In this document: in pieces, positions 1 through 7,083 of the stretch
Position numbering within the stretch: the stretch's first letter is position 1
Layout: every line of letters starts with the position of its first letter
DNA from: Planctomycetaceae bacterium
GTDB lineage: Bacteria; Planctomycetota; Planctomycetia; Pirellulales; Thermoguttaceae
Direction of reading: 5' to 3'
DNA: 14,272 nucleotides
Assembly: GCA_003509805.1 (NCBI GenBank)
Contig: DOMV01000154.1
Location: forward strand, 1 to 14,272
Notes under the pieces: model-generated
Database searches by the model: none
The model's input: the letters and a program-made list of their open reading frames with translations, nothing else
What the model was told of the DNA's origin: nothing
Position numbers and translations under genes: made by a program

Positions 1-30
1 AAACACTTAACGGCGTAGAATGTTACTGCG

Positions 31-405
31 TTGTTCAATCTTGGACTCGATCATTACCACTTCGCCGAAGGCACGGATTCCAGTGACTGGAGGCATAAAA
101 AATCGCGTCTGTATTATGCCGCGTATAACGTTGCAAGATCGATAAGATTACATTATGACGGAGTTTATTCCACCGACTCCGAGGACCATAAAAAGGTGGG
201 AAACTTGCCAAATGATTTTCCGAATCTGGCGAAATACCAAAACGATCTGCCGATATTGCGTGACGACAGGAACAAGTGTGACTACGATCATGTTGCATCG
301 GAACAGGATTTGTTCATCGGTATCGATGATACAGTTACGCTTGTTGAAGAATTCATACAAGACTCGCGGGACTATCTGAAAACAAAAGGAAATATCATAC
401 TTTAA
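31..405 (+). CDS. Small HEPN-domain protein, putative RNase or toxin-like partner of the adjacent ATPase
   Basis: The 124-residue product matches the HEPN helical-bundle pattern. An aromatic-rich helix (SRLYYAAYNVARSI, residues 25-38) is followed near residues 77-87 by the diagnostic R-x6-H signature (R80-N-K-C-D-Y-D-H87). HEPN proteins with an intact R-x4-6-H motif are often metal-independent RNases in toxin-antitoxin and antiphage systems, so RNase activity is plausible but inferred. The gene ends 14 nt before the ATPase, suggesting one operon. The start is uncertain: TTG at 31 is the only early start in frame, it has no visible Shine-Dalgarno, and an in-frame TAG lies at 16-18. The true N-terminus might begin in a frameshifted or upstream segment. 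The protein has no internal Met. Base composition is more A+T-rich than the genes after 2045. Other HEPN roles, such as a substrate-binding partner of a nucleotidyltransferase, remain possible. Confidence 0.7.
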   Translation: MFNLGLDHYHFAEGTDSSDWRHKKSRLYYAAYNVARSIRLHYDGVYSTDSEDHKKVGNLPNDFPNLAKYQNDLPILRDDRNKCDYDHVASEQDLFIGIDDTVTLVEEFIQDSRDYLKTKGNIIL

Positions 406-419
406 CGGAGATGTGAAAG

Positions 420-1907
420 ATGAATGCAGTTGAGCAGAGTGTTGCAGAAATTGCGAAACAGATAATACGTGAATTTGAGAAGAAAACCGGGTTGACCGGT
501 GTCGCCACGGAACTCAAGCCGGGGGGAATGGGGATTCCAACGCTGGTTTTTTATGTCGCGTACCCGACCGAACGTTATTATGAAGCCTTAAACGATATAA
601 AAAAGGCACGTCAATCGGAATTGGAAGACACGATGCAAGTCGTTATCCTAAAAGGCAAGGAAAGCGAAAACAAATCCGATGCGGAAAAAAAACTGTTTCT
701 CCGCACTTTGTCGGAAAGCCTGATCGCGAATCGCTATACGTTTGAAAAAGACTTTTTTTCGTGGTACATAAAAACGGCATCAGGGGCGGAAGAACAGATT
801 TCTGCATCTTCAAACCACATCGTGTACGGACGCAGAGGATCGGGAAAGTCAACATTGCTTCTATACGCATTGCACACCATTGAAATGGAAAACCGCGTTT
901 CTGTTTGGGTGGATATGCAGACATATTCACAAAGAGAAGACGATGCGGTTATTGCAGATGTTCTTTGTGAAATACTGGAGCAATCTTCCGTCCATCTTGA
1001 AGGGAGACATTCTGAAATACTAAAGACCTTAAAACTTCCTGATATTTCATTGGATGCAATCAGGCGACAACTACCTTCGATCAAAAATTGCCTGATCCCT
1101 CGCCTTAACGGTAGTTTTATTTTTTTAGACGATTTTCATGTAGTTGAAAAACGTCTTCAGCCACTGTTGCTGGATGCGATTTACAGCATCATCAGAGGCA
1201 GCCGGATCAATATCAAAATTTCTGCCATTGAAACCTTCACGACGACGTATGATGCAAACACAAGAGAAGGAATGCAACTGGGACACGACATCCAACGTAT
1301 TTCGTTGGATCGTAACCTTACAATACCCGACAAAACAAGTCAACACATTATTTCCATCCTGGATTCCCTTGCTCGTTATTGTGGAATTGTCTCGGCAAAG
1401 AGTCTCTGCGGGAGCGCGAATGTTCTCAACCGCCTTGTCTGGACAACGGCAGGGGTCCCTCGTGACGCATTGAGTGTATTTTCGCAGGCTTTGGGTCAAT
1501 CGAAAGAAACGGTGACCGTATCCGATATTAATTCAGCCGCTTTAAGCCTGAGATCATCAAAACAAAAGGATATGGAAAATGATACAAGCGGATCGTTTGA
1601 AGAATTAAACGCCCTTATTGAAAAGATCAGAAACTTTTGTTTTCAAAACGAGAAAAATGCGTTTTTGGTGCGAAAAGAAGAAAGTCAACCCGGTATCATG
1701 CGTCTTGTTGATTTGCGTCTGCTCCATATCATTCATGAAGGATTCACCCCTCATAAAGCCGGCGAACAGTACATGGCGATCATGCTCGATTATGGTTTTT
1801 ATGTAAGTGAGCGAATATCATCTCGAATCAAGGAGTTCAACCCAAAGCTGGAAAAAATTGAAACGAAAGAACTGCGAGGATTGCCCGCATTTCAAATCCC
1901 AAAGTAG
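420..1907 (+). CDS. AAA+/ORC-CDC6-like P-loop ATPase paired with HEPN protein
   Basis: This 495-aa protein has a Walker A motif G137-RRGSGKST145 (Lys143), a hydrophobic strand ending in Walker B acidic residues (FIFLDDF, D237-D238), and a G345-VPRDAL351 segment resembling the sensor-2 arginine helix of ORC/CDC6-like AAA+ ATPases. The C-terminal ~100 residues (around LRLLHIIHEGFTP and LDYGFYVSERI) look like a winged-helix or helical lid region. Residues 1-90 precede the ATPase and may form a small alpha/beta domain that I do not recognise. The ATG at 420 has a GGAG at 407-410, nine bases upstream. It follows the HEPN gene by 14 nt, so co-expression is likely. Related ATPases beside HEPN or other effector genes are thought to act as sensors or regulators in defence modules; that role is inferred here. 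The gene is noticeably A+T-richer than its right-hand neighbours. The ATPase call is firm; substrate and partner are unknown. Confidence 0.8.
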   Translation: MNAVEQSVAEIAKQIIREFEKKTGLTGVATELKPGGMGIPTLVFYVAYPTERYYEALNDIKKARQSELEDTMQVVILKGKESENKSDAEKKLFLRTLSESLIANRYTFEKDFFSWYIKTASGAEEQISASSNHIVYGRRGSGKSTLLLYALHTIEMENRVSVWVDMQTYSQREDDAVIADVLCEILEQSSVHLEGRHSEILKTLKLPDISLDAIRRQLPSIKNCLIPRLNGSFIFLDDFHVVEKRLQPLLLDAIYSIIRGSRINIKISAIETFTTTYDANTREGMQLGHDIQRISLDRNLTIPDKTSQHIISILDSLARYCGIVSAKSLCGSANVLNRLVWTTAGVPRDALSVFSQALGQSKETVTVSDINSAALSLRSSKQKDMENDTSGSFEELNALIEKIRNFCFQNEKNAFLVRKEESQPGIMRLVDLRLLHIIHEGFTPHKAGEQYMAIMLDYGFYVSERISSRIKEFNPKLEKIETKELRGLPAFQIPK

Positions 1908-1946
1908 TTTGAAGCCCCGTTCATGCCGGGAACAAAGCGTATCGCC

Positions 1947-1976
1947 GTGACCGGAAAACACGTCAATCCGGGTCAC
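1947..1976. repeat. Inverted repeat after the HEPN-ATPase module
   Basis: GTGACCGG (1947-1954) and CCGGGTCAC (1968-1976) pair to give an eight-base-pair stem with one bulged G and a 13-nt loop, 40 nt after the ATPase stop codon. There is no T-tract, so a rho-independent terminator is not demonstrated. It may be a transcript 3' end hairpin for the module. Confidence 0.35.
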
Positions 1977-2044
1977 TGCACGCCGTTACGTCCTCGGATG
2001 GTATCATTTTTTCGCGCTGATAGATCAACAACCGCCGCATATCG

Positions 2045-3229
2045 ATGGATACGATTCCCTTCAACGTCATGATGTTCGCAGCGGACATCTGCCTGGTGCT
2101 CGTTTTCGGCTTTTGGCCCCATGAACGATCGGCCCCTTGGAGCGTTGCCGGGCTCTCGCTCGTCGGTTTTCTCGGATTGGTCGCAGTCGTTCTTTTCGCC
2201 TGGTTGTTCAAAGCGAATGCGGGCCAATGTCTTGCCGAGGGGGTGCTCTGGCACGGAGGGGTTTTTTTGACGGTCGCCTCGGGAATCCTGTTTTATCGGA
2301 GTCGCAAATTCCTGGCCTGCATACCGTTGTTCTCGGGCGCATCGCTCCTTCTGCTCGGTTTTGATGCGCTCGTTTATGAACCGTACGCCCTGGAACTCGA
2401 ACACTATACGATCCGTTCGCCGAAAATCCGCGCACCGATGCGGATCGTTTTCCTTGCCGATATTCAAACGGATCATATCGGACGCTACGAGGAAGATGTT
2501 TTTCGGGCGGTCATGCAGCAACAGCCGGACCTGATCCTGCTCGGCGGGGATTATCTGCAACTTTGGGAAGGCGTCCCGCCGTCGGCGATGACACGGCTCG
2601 AAGAGCGGTTTCGCGAACTTTTTCAACGTGTTCCGCTCACGGCCCCTTGTGGTGTTTACGCGGTCGGCGGCAACCTCGACCCGCTCTATGACGAAGAAAC
2701 CATCCGTTCCCTGTTCACCGGCTCCGAAGTTCACATTTTCCGTTACAGCAAGACGATCGAAAATCTCGGCGAGCCCGGCGACCCTGGTGGAAGAATGCGA
2801 GGCCCCGTCGATTTGACGCTCCTTTCCATGGAACATTCGTTCGGCGGCTATACGGGCGATTTTCCCCGGACGGGCAACTTCCACATCATGCTCGGACATG
2901 CCCCGACTTTTGCGATGGTGGAATCGCGACGTTTGAAGGAAGCCCCCGACTTACTCCTGGCCGGACACACGCACGGCGGCCAGATCGTTCTTCCCGGATA
3001 CGGCGTCCTGTATTACCCGCGACGCAACCGGGAAATGCAACTCCCGCATGACTGGCTGAGCGGTTTCCACCCGATCGGTACGGAAGCCGACGACAAATGG
3101 CTGCTCGTTTCGCGCGGGAGCGGCATGGAGCGCGGCTGGGCGCCCCGGATACGACTCTTCTGCCGCCCGGAAATCAGCGTGATCGACCTGCTGCCGCCCA
3201 CTGTCCGGCACCGGGTTCCGGACAACTGA
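2045..3229 (+). CDS. Membrane-anchored calcineurin-like metallophosphoesterase with variant motifs
   Basis: The 394-aa protein starts with about 115 hydrophobic residues holding three or four likely membrane segments (about residues 8-23, 33-55, 68-84 and 88-110). A calcineurin-like phosphoesterase domain follows from about residue 132. Motifs in order: D139-I-Q141 where the family normally has D-x-H; GGD169; G209-N210-L-D212 where GNH(D/E) is usual; GH285; and GH308-TH310-GGQ. The C-terminal S-R-G-x-G..P.R...PEI pattern is typical of YkuE/YaeI-type enzymes. The family hydrolyses phosphomonoesters or phosphodiesters with two metal ions, and some members act on lipids at the membrane. An in-frame TAG at 2021-2023 limits the start to ATG 2045 or later; no good Shine-Dalgarno is visible. 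Loss of two usual histidines could change activity. Fold assignment is confident, substrate unknown. Confidence 0.85.
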   Translation: MDTIPFNVMMFAADICLVLVFGFWPHERSAPWSVAGLSLVGFLGLVAVVLFAWLFKANAGQCLAEGVLWHGGVFLTVASGILFYRSRKFLACIPLFSGASLLLLGFDALVYEPYALELEHYTIRSPKIRAPMRIVFLADIQTDHIGRYEEDVFRAVMQQQPDLILLGGDYLQLWEGVPPSAMTRLEERFRELFQRVPLTAPCGVYAVGGNLDPLYDEETIRSLFTGSEVHIFRYSKTIENLGEPGDPGGRMRGPVDLTLLSMEHSFGGYTGDFPRTGNFHIMLGHAPTFAMVESRRLKEAPDLLLAGHTHGGQIVLPGYGVLYYPRRNREMQLPHDWLSGFHPIGTEADDKWLLVSRGSGMERGWAPRIRLFCRPEISVIDLLPPTVRHRVPDN

Positions 3230-3279
3230 ATTGTACAAGCCGCCGGAAGAGTGATATACCGAAGCCGGTTGAGTCGTTG

Positions 3280-3319
3280 GTAAACACAGCCCGCTTAACC
3301 GCCTGTTTACACTCCGGGC
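3280..3319. repeat. Intergenic inverted repeats and copy of a dispersed element
   Basis: GTAAACA (3280-3286) pairs perfectly with TGTTTAC (3304-3310), and GCCCG (3289-3293) can pair with CGGGC (3315-3319). The 18-mer TTAACCGCCTGTTTACAC (3295-3312) matches 16 of 18 positions of the minus strand at 14082-14099, another intergenic hairpin site. It lies between the phosphoesterase and the HAD gene and may be a 3' structure or a small dispersed repeat. Confidence 0.35.
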
Positions 3320-3382
3320 AGTGTTGTTTCCGGTGGGCAGGCTCCCGAATCGTCGGTTTCGGGAAATTTCAATGGTTTTCAG

Positions 3383-3388
3383 TATAAT
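3383..3388 (+). promoter_or_regulatory. Candidate -10 box for the HAD phosphatase gene
   Basis: A perfect TATAAT sits in the context GTATAATGC, 87 nt before the HAD start codon. The same GTATAATGC string recurs at 12847-12855 before the DUF1080 gene. No convincing TTGACA-like -35 lies 16-18 nt upstream, so this is an extended -10-like candidate only. Confidence 0.45.
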
Positions 3389-3474
3389 GCCCGATACGCC
3401 CGCCGACGGCCGCGTGATTCTCCGAGGAGTAAGCGGGCGGTTGCGGTACGATCACCTGTTTTCCACGGGATGCG

Positions 3475-3993
3475 ATGTTTCGAATATTCACACCAAACCT
3501 GCTCACTCCACACCTTCGAATCGACAGTGTCGTCGAATTGACGCCGGACCGCCTCGCGGAAATCGGGATCACCTCGTTGCTCCTGGATGTCGATGCGACG
3601 CTTAAACCGTACCGCTCTCGGGAACCGCTCGACAAGGTCGCCGAATGGTTGCGGCATGTTCGCGAAAGCGGGATCGGCCTTTGCCTGGTTTCGAACGGTC
3701 GTTCACAACGGATCGGACCGTTTGCCGCGGCGCTTGCGCTGCCGTACGTCGCTCCGGCGATGAAACCGTTGCCCTACGGCGTGCGCCGCGCCGTCCGGAT
3801 GATGAATTTCATCCCGGAACATACCGCGATGGTCGGGGACCAGATTTTTGCCGACATTCTCGCCGGTCGCCTGGCCGGGCTGACGACGATTCTCGTGTCG
3901 CCGATCTTTCCGGAACAGGAGCCGTGGTTTGCGCGGATGAAACGACCGTTCGAACGTCTTTTGGGCGGAAAATCGTATCGGTCTTCAGGCTGA
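3475..3993 (+). CDS. YqeG-family HAD-superfamily (IIIA) phosphatase
   Basis: The 172-residue length and pattern match the YqeG-type HAD subfamily IIIA phosphatases, which are compact and lack a cap. Motif I is D38-V-D40-A-T42 (nucleophile Asp38, general acid Asp40); motif II is V72-S73-N74; motif III Lys is K97-P98; motif IV is G121-D122-Q123 with a following D127. The N-terminus (MFRIFTPNLLTPHLRIDSV) also resembles YqeG, where the P-x-x-x-V-x-S-V/I segment precedes the domain. YqeG relatives are cytosolic phosphatases of uncertain physiological substrate; PGP phosphatase activity is known for the related eukaryotic GEP4/PTPMT-like branch, so a phospholipid role is only a possibility. The start at 3475 is supported by a weak GGGA just upstream. 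It follows the phosphoesterase by 245 nt, with its own candidate promoter. Confidence 0.88.
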   Translation: MFRIFTPNLLTPHLRIDSVVELTPDRLAEIGITSLLLDVDATLKPYRSREPLDKVAEWLRHVRESGIGLCLVSNGRSQRIGPFAAALALPYVAPAMKPLPYGVRRAVRMMNFIPEHTAMVGDQIFADILAGRLAGLTTILVSPIFPEQEPWFARMKRPFERLLGGKSYRSSG

Positions 3994-4029
3994 AAATCGA
4001 ACATGAGGCGACCGTGTTGCTGCCTGAAG
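3983..4029. repeat. Long-loop inverted repeat spanning the HAD stop codon
   Basis: CTTCAGGC (3983-3990) and GCCTGAAG (4022-4029) are perfect inverted 8-mers separated by 31 nt. The left arm lies in the last codons of the HAD gene. It could form the base of a larger 3' structure together with the hairpin at 4041-4064. Confidence 0.35.
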
Positions 4030-4040
4030 GTCCGGGCTTA

Positions 4041-4064
4041 CCGGGACTTTTTACAAAAGTCCGG
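4041..4064. terminator. Hairpin between convergent genes, possible terminator
   Basis: GGACTTTT (4044-4051) and AAAAGTCC (4055-4062) form a perfect 8-bp stem with a three-base loop; CCGG/CCGG flanks extend it with a bulged G. It lies between the HAD stop (3993) and the stop of the oppositely transcribed membrane protein (4130), the expected place for a shared terminator. The U-tract is inside the stem rather than after it, although T6 follows at 4081-4086 on the plus strand. The terminator function is inferred. Confidence 0.4.
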
Positions 4065-4129
4065 TGCGCCCTCGTTTCGTTTTTTATCTGAAGATCAATA
4101 ACCGCGAAGGTTGATCCCGAAGCCAAGGC

Positions 4130-4933
4130 TCAATTGTTTCGCGGAGAGCGATACTCCCCGGAATTCATGTCCGTTTTTTCATCCGGAATCACGCCGAACG
4201 TTCCCAAGGCCCCCGCGAAACCGGAGGCGGCGGAATTGATTTCCCGGGCGACATATCCGGCGACCAGTGCGCGTAGAAACAAAGTCAACCGGCGACCGGT
4301 TTCCTCGCCTTCCTCCTGCCGGAACCGGTCGAGCGTTTGCTTGAAATTCTCCATGCGTTCCATCGGCGTCGGCATTCGCTGATCCGTGGCCCGGAGAAAA
4401 TCCGCATGGACGGTTTCCCACCACTGAAGGTCGGCGAGACATTCCCGGACGAGACGCCGCCGTTCTTCCTTTTCCGACTCGCAAAACCGCCGACTCGTGC
4501 GGAGCAGCAGGTTTTTCAAAAGCGTTTCGACGTTCTTTGCGAACAGCGGAGGTGTTTTCCCGTTCGAATACCGGGCAAGCACTTTTTTCTCATGGTCGGA
4601 AAAAGAGAATTCGATTCGTTTGCCCGAAGAACGGCCGAATTCCCGTTCGCAACGGTCGACGAAACAGGCGATCACTTCGGGAGATTCGCATGACAAATCC
4701 CGCCAGGTCAGCCAACGGATCAATTGGCCCCGGGCGGCCTGATCCGGTCGAATCGGGCCGCAAGTCGCCAGGACCGACGGGAGCACGAACGCCGCCGCCG
4801 TCGCGAACACCGTCGCAATCGCCGCTGAAAACAGGATCGCAAAGCCGAGCAGCCATGAACGACGCCGTCGATTGCGAATCGTGCCCAAGACCCCGGTTTT
4901 TAATGCGGACAAGGTCACCAATAATGTTTGCAT
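4130..4933 (-). CDS. Small membrane protein of unknown function, coupled to the kinase gene
   Basis: I do not recognise this 267-aa product. The start chosen is the ATG at 4933, giving MQTLLVTLSALKTG. It overlaps the kinase stop codon by 19 nt, which suggests translational coupling; a further upstream in-frame start exists at 5053 but would overlap the kinase C-terminus heavily. A basic stretch (NRRRR, residues 21-25) precedes one strong transmembrane helix at about 26-54. The rest is mostly helical and charged, rich in Arg and Glu, with a final Ala/Gly-rich, weakly hydrophobic helix near residues 220-245. No enzymatic motif is visible. Its position as the last gene of the run suggests a membrane partner or output of the kinase, but nothing in the sequence proves this. 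Confidence 0.65.
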   Translation of the reverse strand: MQTLLVTLSALKTGVLGTIRNRRRRSWLLGFAILFSAAIATVFATAAAFVLPSVLATCGPIRPDQAARGQLIRWLTWRDLSCESPEVIACFVDRCEREFGRSSGKRIEFSFSDHEKKVLARYSNGKTPPLFAKNVETLLKNLLLRTSRRFCESEKEERRRLVRECLADLQWWETVHADFLRATDQRMPTPMERMENFKQTLDRFRQEEGEETGRRLTLFLRALVAGYVAREINSAASGFAGALGTFGVIPDEKTDMNSGEYRSPRNN

Positions 4934-7083
4934 CTCATTTTTTCTACGACATAGCCAATCCCGAGGCCGGGTAATGAAACGATAAACAAAACAAAACCGG
5001 CGCCGCTGCACAGGGTGCCAAAGAGGACCAACCCGGCCATCACGATCACGCATCCTTTGCCTATTCCTGTTATATCCCTGTTATTTCGAGCTTTTATCAT
5101 CGCCAGCAGTGCCGCTCCCGCCACCGAAGCGGCAATCAAAAAAGGAGCGAACCATAATGTCGGGGATTCTCGTACCGTGGAGTCTGCCAGAATCATTCCG
5201 GAACCCAACAGGCAGAGCAAGGGACCGGATAACAGGAATAACCATTCCGCGACCAGCAGACATGTACGGTTTGTTCTCCGGCGTCGGGTTTCTTCTTCAT
5301 TTCGAATTCGCTTTTCCTCCCCCAATGACAATGCCCAGACCTCGCACTGCTCCGCCAACTCCGACGAGTTTCGGTAGCCGTCCATGTCTCGGAATTGCCC
5401 GCCGAGCATGGCCCAATCCTCGTCCGTCACAGCCGTTTTCACGGCGTTACACATGCGTTCGTATTTCTTTTGTCGGGCTCGTTCTTCGCATTGCTCCGCC
5501 AACTTCGACGAGTTCCTGTAGCCGTTCATGCCCCGAAACCCGGCGGCAAGCGACGCCCAATCTTCTTCCGTCGCGGCCGTTTTCGCATCCTCGCATAATC
5601 GTTTGTACCCGGTTTGGCGATCTTGTTCCGCTTGCCTCTCTTTCTCTTGACGCTTTTCAGCCGCTTCCCGTTCCCGCCGCGCGCGCTCTTCCCGTAAACG
5701 CTCCCTGACCGTCTCGTCAACCCTTTCGATTTCCGCCTTGTATTCCTCGTCGGCGAACCGGACGGCTTTTTTGAAATCGGCGTTTTCCGAAAGAGGTTCC
5801 CGGCAACGGGCAAGCAGTTTCTCATTCCGGGTTTTCAGCGTAGCGCACAACTTGCCGATATACGCCGGCGCATATTCCGCGTCAATGTCCAGCACGCGAT
5901 CAAAATACCGGTTCGCCTGAAACCAATCCTCATCCTCCAGGAACAGGCGTCCGCGTTTCATCAGCGATTCCACCCCGGGGGCGGGCGGCGGCGCCTTGTC
6001 GTCCGGCGTCGTTTTCGAGGCGGATTCCATTGTTTGCGTTTCCGCCGCTGCCAGGGCGGAAACAAATTTCACACATGTTTCAAATCGTTCGGCGGCGTTT
6101 TTCGCCAAAGCTCTCCGCAGCGCGGCGTTCACCGCGACGTCCATGTCACGGATCGGCACAACCGGATCGTTCAGGATGCGGTCCAAAAGAATATCGTAAC
6201 TGCTTGCCATGAACGGCGGCTGGCCGGTCAAGAGTTCATAAACGACCGCGGCAAAAGCATATTGGTCGGATCGACCGTCGAGTTTTTCGCCCCGTAGCTG
6301 CTCGGGCGCCATGTACGCTATCGTGCCCGCTTTCGACGTTTCGACGTTCTCTTCGCCGCGAATGGTTTCCGCCAAACCGAAGTCGATCAACTGGGCTCCA
6401 TCCGTGTCTGAGAGAAAAATGTTCTGCGGCTTGACATCGCGGTGCATCACGCCTTTGCCGTGCGCATAATCCAGGGCCGAGGCGATTTGCTTCAGGCACG
6501 CCAGCACGTCGTTCGGCGCCGGCTGCTTTTTGTTGCGCTTTCGATATTGAGACGTGAACTCGGAAAGATTTTTCCCGACAAGGTGTCTCATCACGAGAAA
6601 ATAGCCGAAACGATTGTCTTCTCCCAGGTAGTAAACAGGGCAAATATGCTGATGCGACAGCGTCTGAATGGTCCTGAACGTGGTGCGAACCCGTTCGATT
6701 TCCGACTCGACATTGCGGATATTTTTGGGAACGATTTTCACAACGACATTGCGCACGAACTCGCCCGAGGGGAGCAGTTCGAGGGCAAGCCAAACCTCGC
6801 CCATCGCGCCGCGCCCGAGGACTTCCTGCAACTCGAACGACCCGCCAAGCCGGTCGCCGGGCAGCAGGCCGAGAGATTCCGTTTCGTTTTCCGGTATCGC
6901 TTCTTCCGAGAAGGTTGAAAAAATGTCGCCGCCGGAACCGGGCGCGCCGGCAGAAGTACTGCCGTGAGCGCCATCCGACTGCCGGTCCTTCCAGGACGTC
7001 GTTTTCGGCGGTCGAGCGCGAGCCTGTTCCGATGAACCTGAATCTTCTCCGTCGGAAAAGGTTGAAAAAATGTCCTTGTCCAT
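4915..7083 (-). CDS. Membrane-anchored Ser/Thr protein kinase with internal repeats
   Basis: The 722-aa product has a complete Hanks-type kinase domain at about residues 83-345: glycine loop G90-RGAMGEV97, catalytic Lys116 (VVVK), H214-R-D216 with K218 and N221, D234-F-G236, and A259-P-E261. All key residues are present, so it should be active. The N-terminal ~80 residues are low-complexity and carry DIFSTFS twice (4-10 and 53-59). After the kinase come a TPR-like stretch (about 372-412), a charged coiled coil (about 440-490) and two tandem ~45-residue repeats (493-536 and 541-584) sharing EDWA, GYRNSS and LAEQCE. Three or four transmembrane helices follow (about 606-632, 643-662, 675-712). 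The kinase domain is therefore N-terminal of the membrane part and presumably cytoplasmic. The ATG at 7083 lies in a 16-bp repeat array. It is 53 nt after scpA and overlaps the next gene. Confidence 0.92.
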   Translation of the reverse strand: MDKDIFSTFSDGEDSGSSEQARARPPKTTSWKDRQSDGAHGSTSAGAPGSGGDIFSTFSEEAIPENETESLGLLPGDRLGGSFELQEVLGRGAMGEVWLALELLPSGEFVRNVVVKIVPKNIRNVESEIERVRTTFRTIQTLSHQHICPVYYLGEDNRFGYFLVMRHLVGKNLSEFTSQYRKRNKKQPAPNDVLACLKQIASALDYAHGKGVMHRDVKPQNIFLSDTDGAQLIDFGLAETIRGEENVETSKAGTIAYMAPEQLRGEKLDGRSDQYAFAAVVYELLTGQPPFMASSYDILLDRILNDPVVPIRDMDVAVNAALRRALAKNAAERFETCVKFVSALAAAETQTMESASKTTPDDKAPPPAPGVESLMKRGRLFLEDEDWFQANRYFDRVLDIDAEYAPAYIGKLCATLKTRNEKLLARCREPLSENADFKKAVRFADEEYKAEIERVDETVRERLREERARREREAAEKRQEKERQAEQDRQTGYKRLCEDAKTAATEEDWASLAAGFRGMNGYRNSSKLAEQCEERARQKKYERMCNAVKTAVTDEDWAMLGGQFRDMDGYRNSSELAEQCEVWALSLGEEKRIRNEEETRRRRTNRTCLLVAEWLFLLSGPLLCLLGSGMILADSTVRESPTLWFAPFLIAASVAGAALLAMIKARNNRDITGIGKGCVIVMAGLVLFGTLCSGAGFVLFIVSLPGLGIGYVVEKMRCKHYW

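Noticed and set aside
1923..2074. Short frame of about 49 codons between the ATPase and phosphoesterase
   Set aside because: No ribosome site or recognisable sequence; overlaps the start of the phosphoesterase in another frame.
1973..2899. 308-codon minus-strand frame opposite the phosphoesterase
   Set aside because: The plus strand encodes a coherent membrane anchor and phosphoesterase motifs; the opposite product has no family features.
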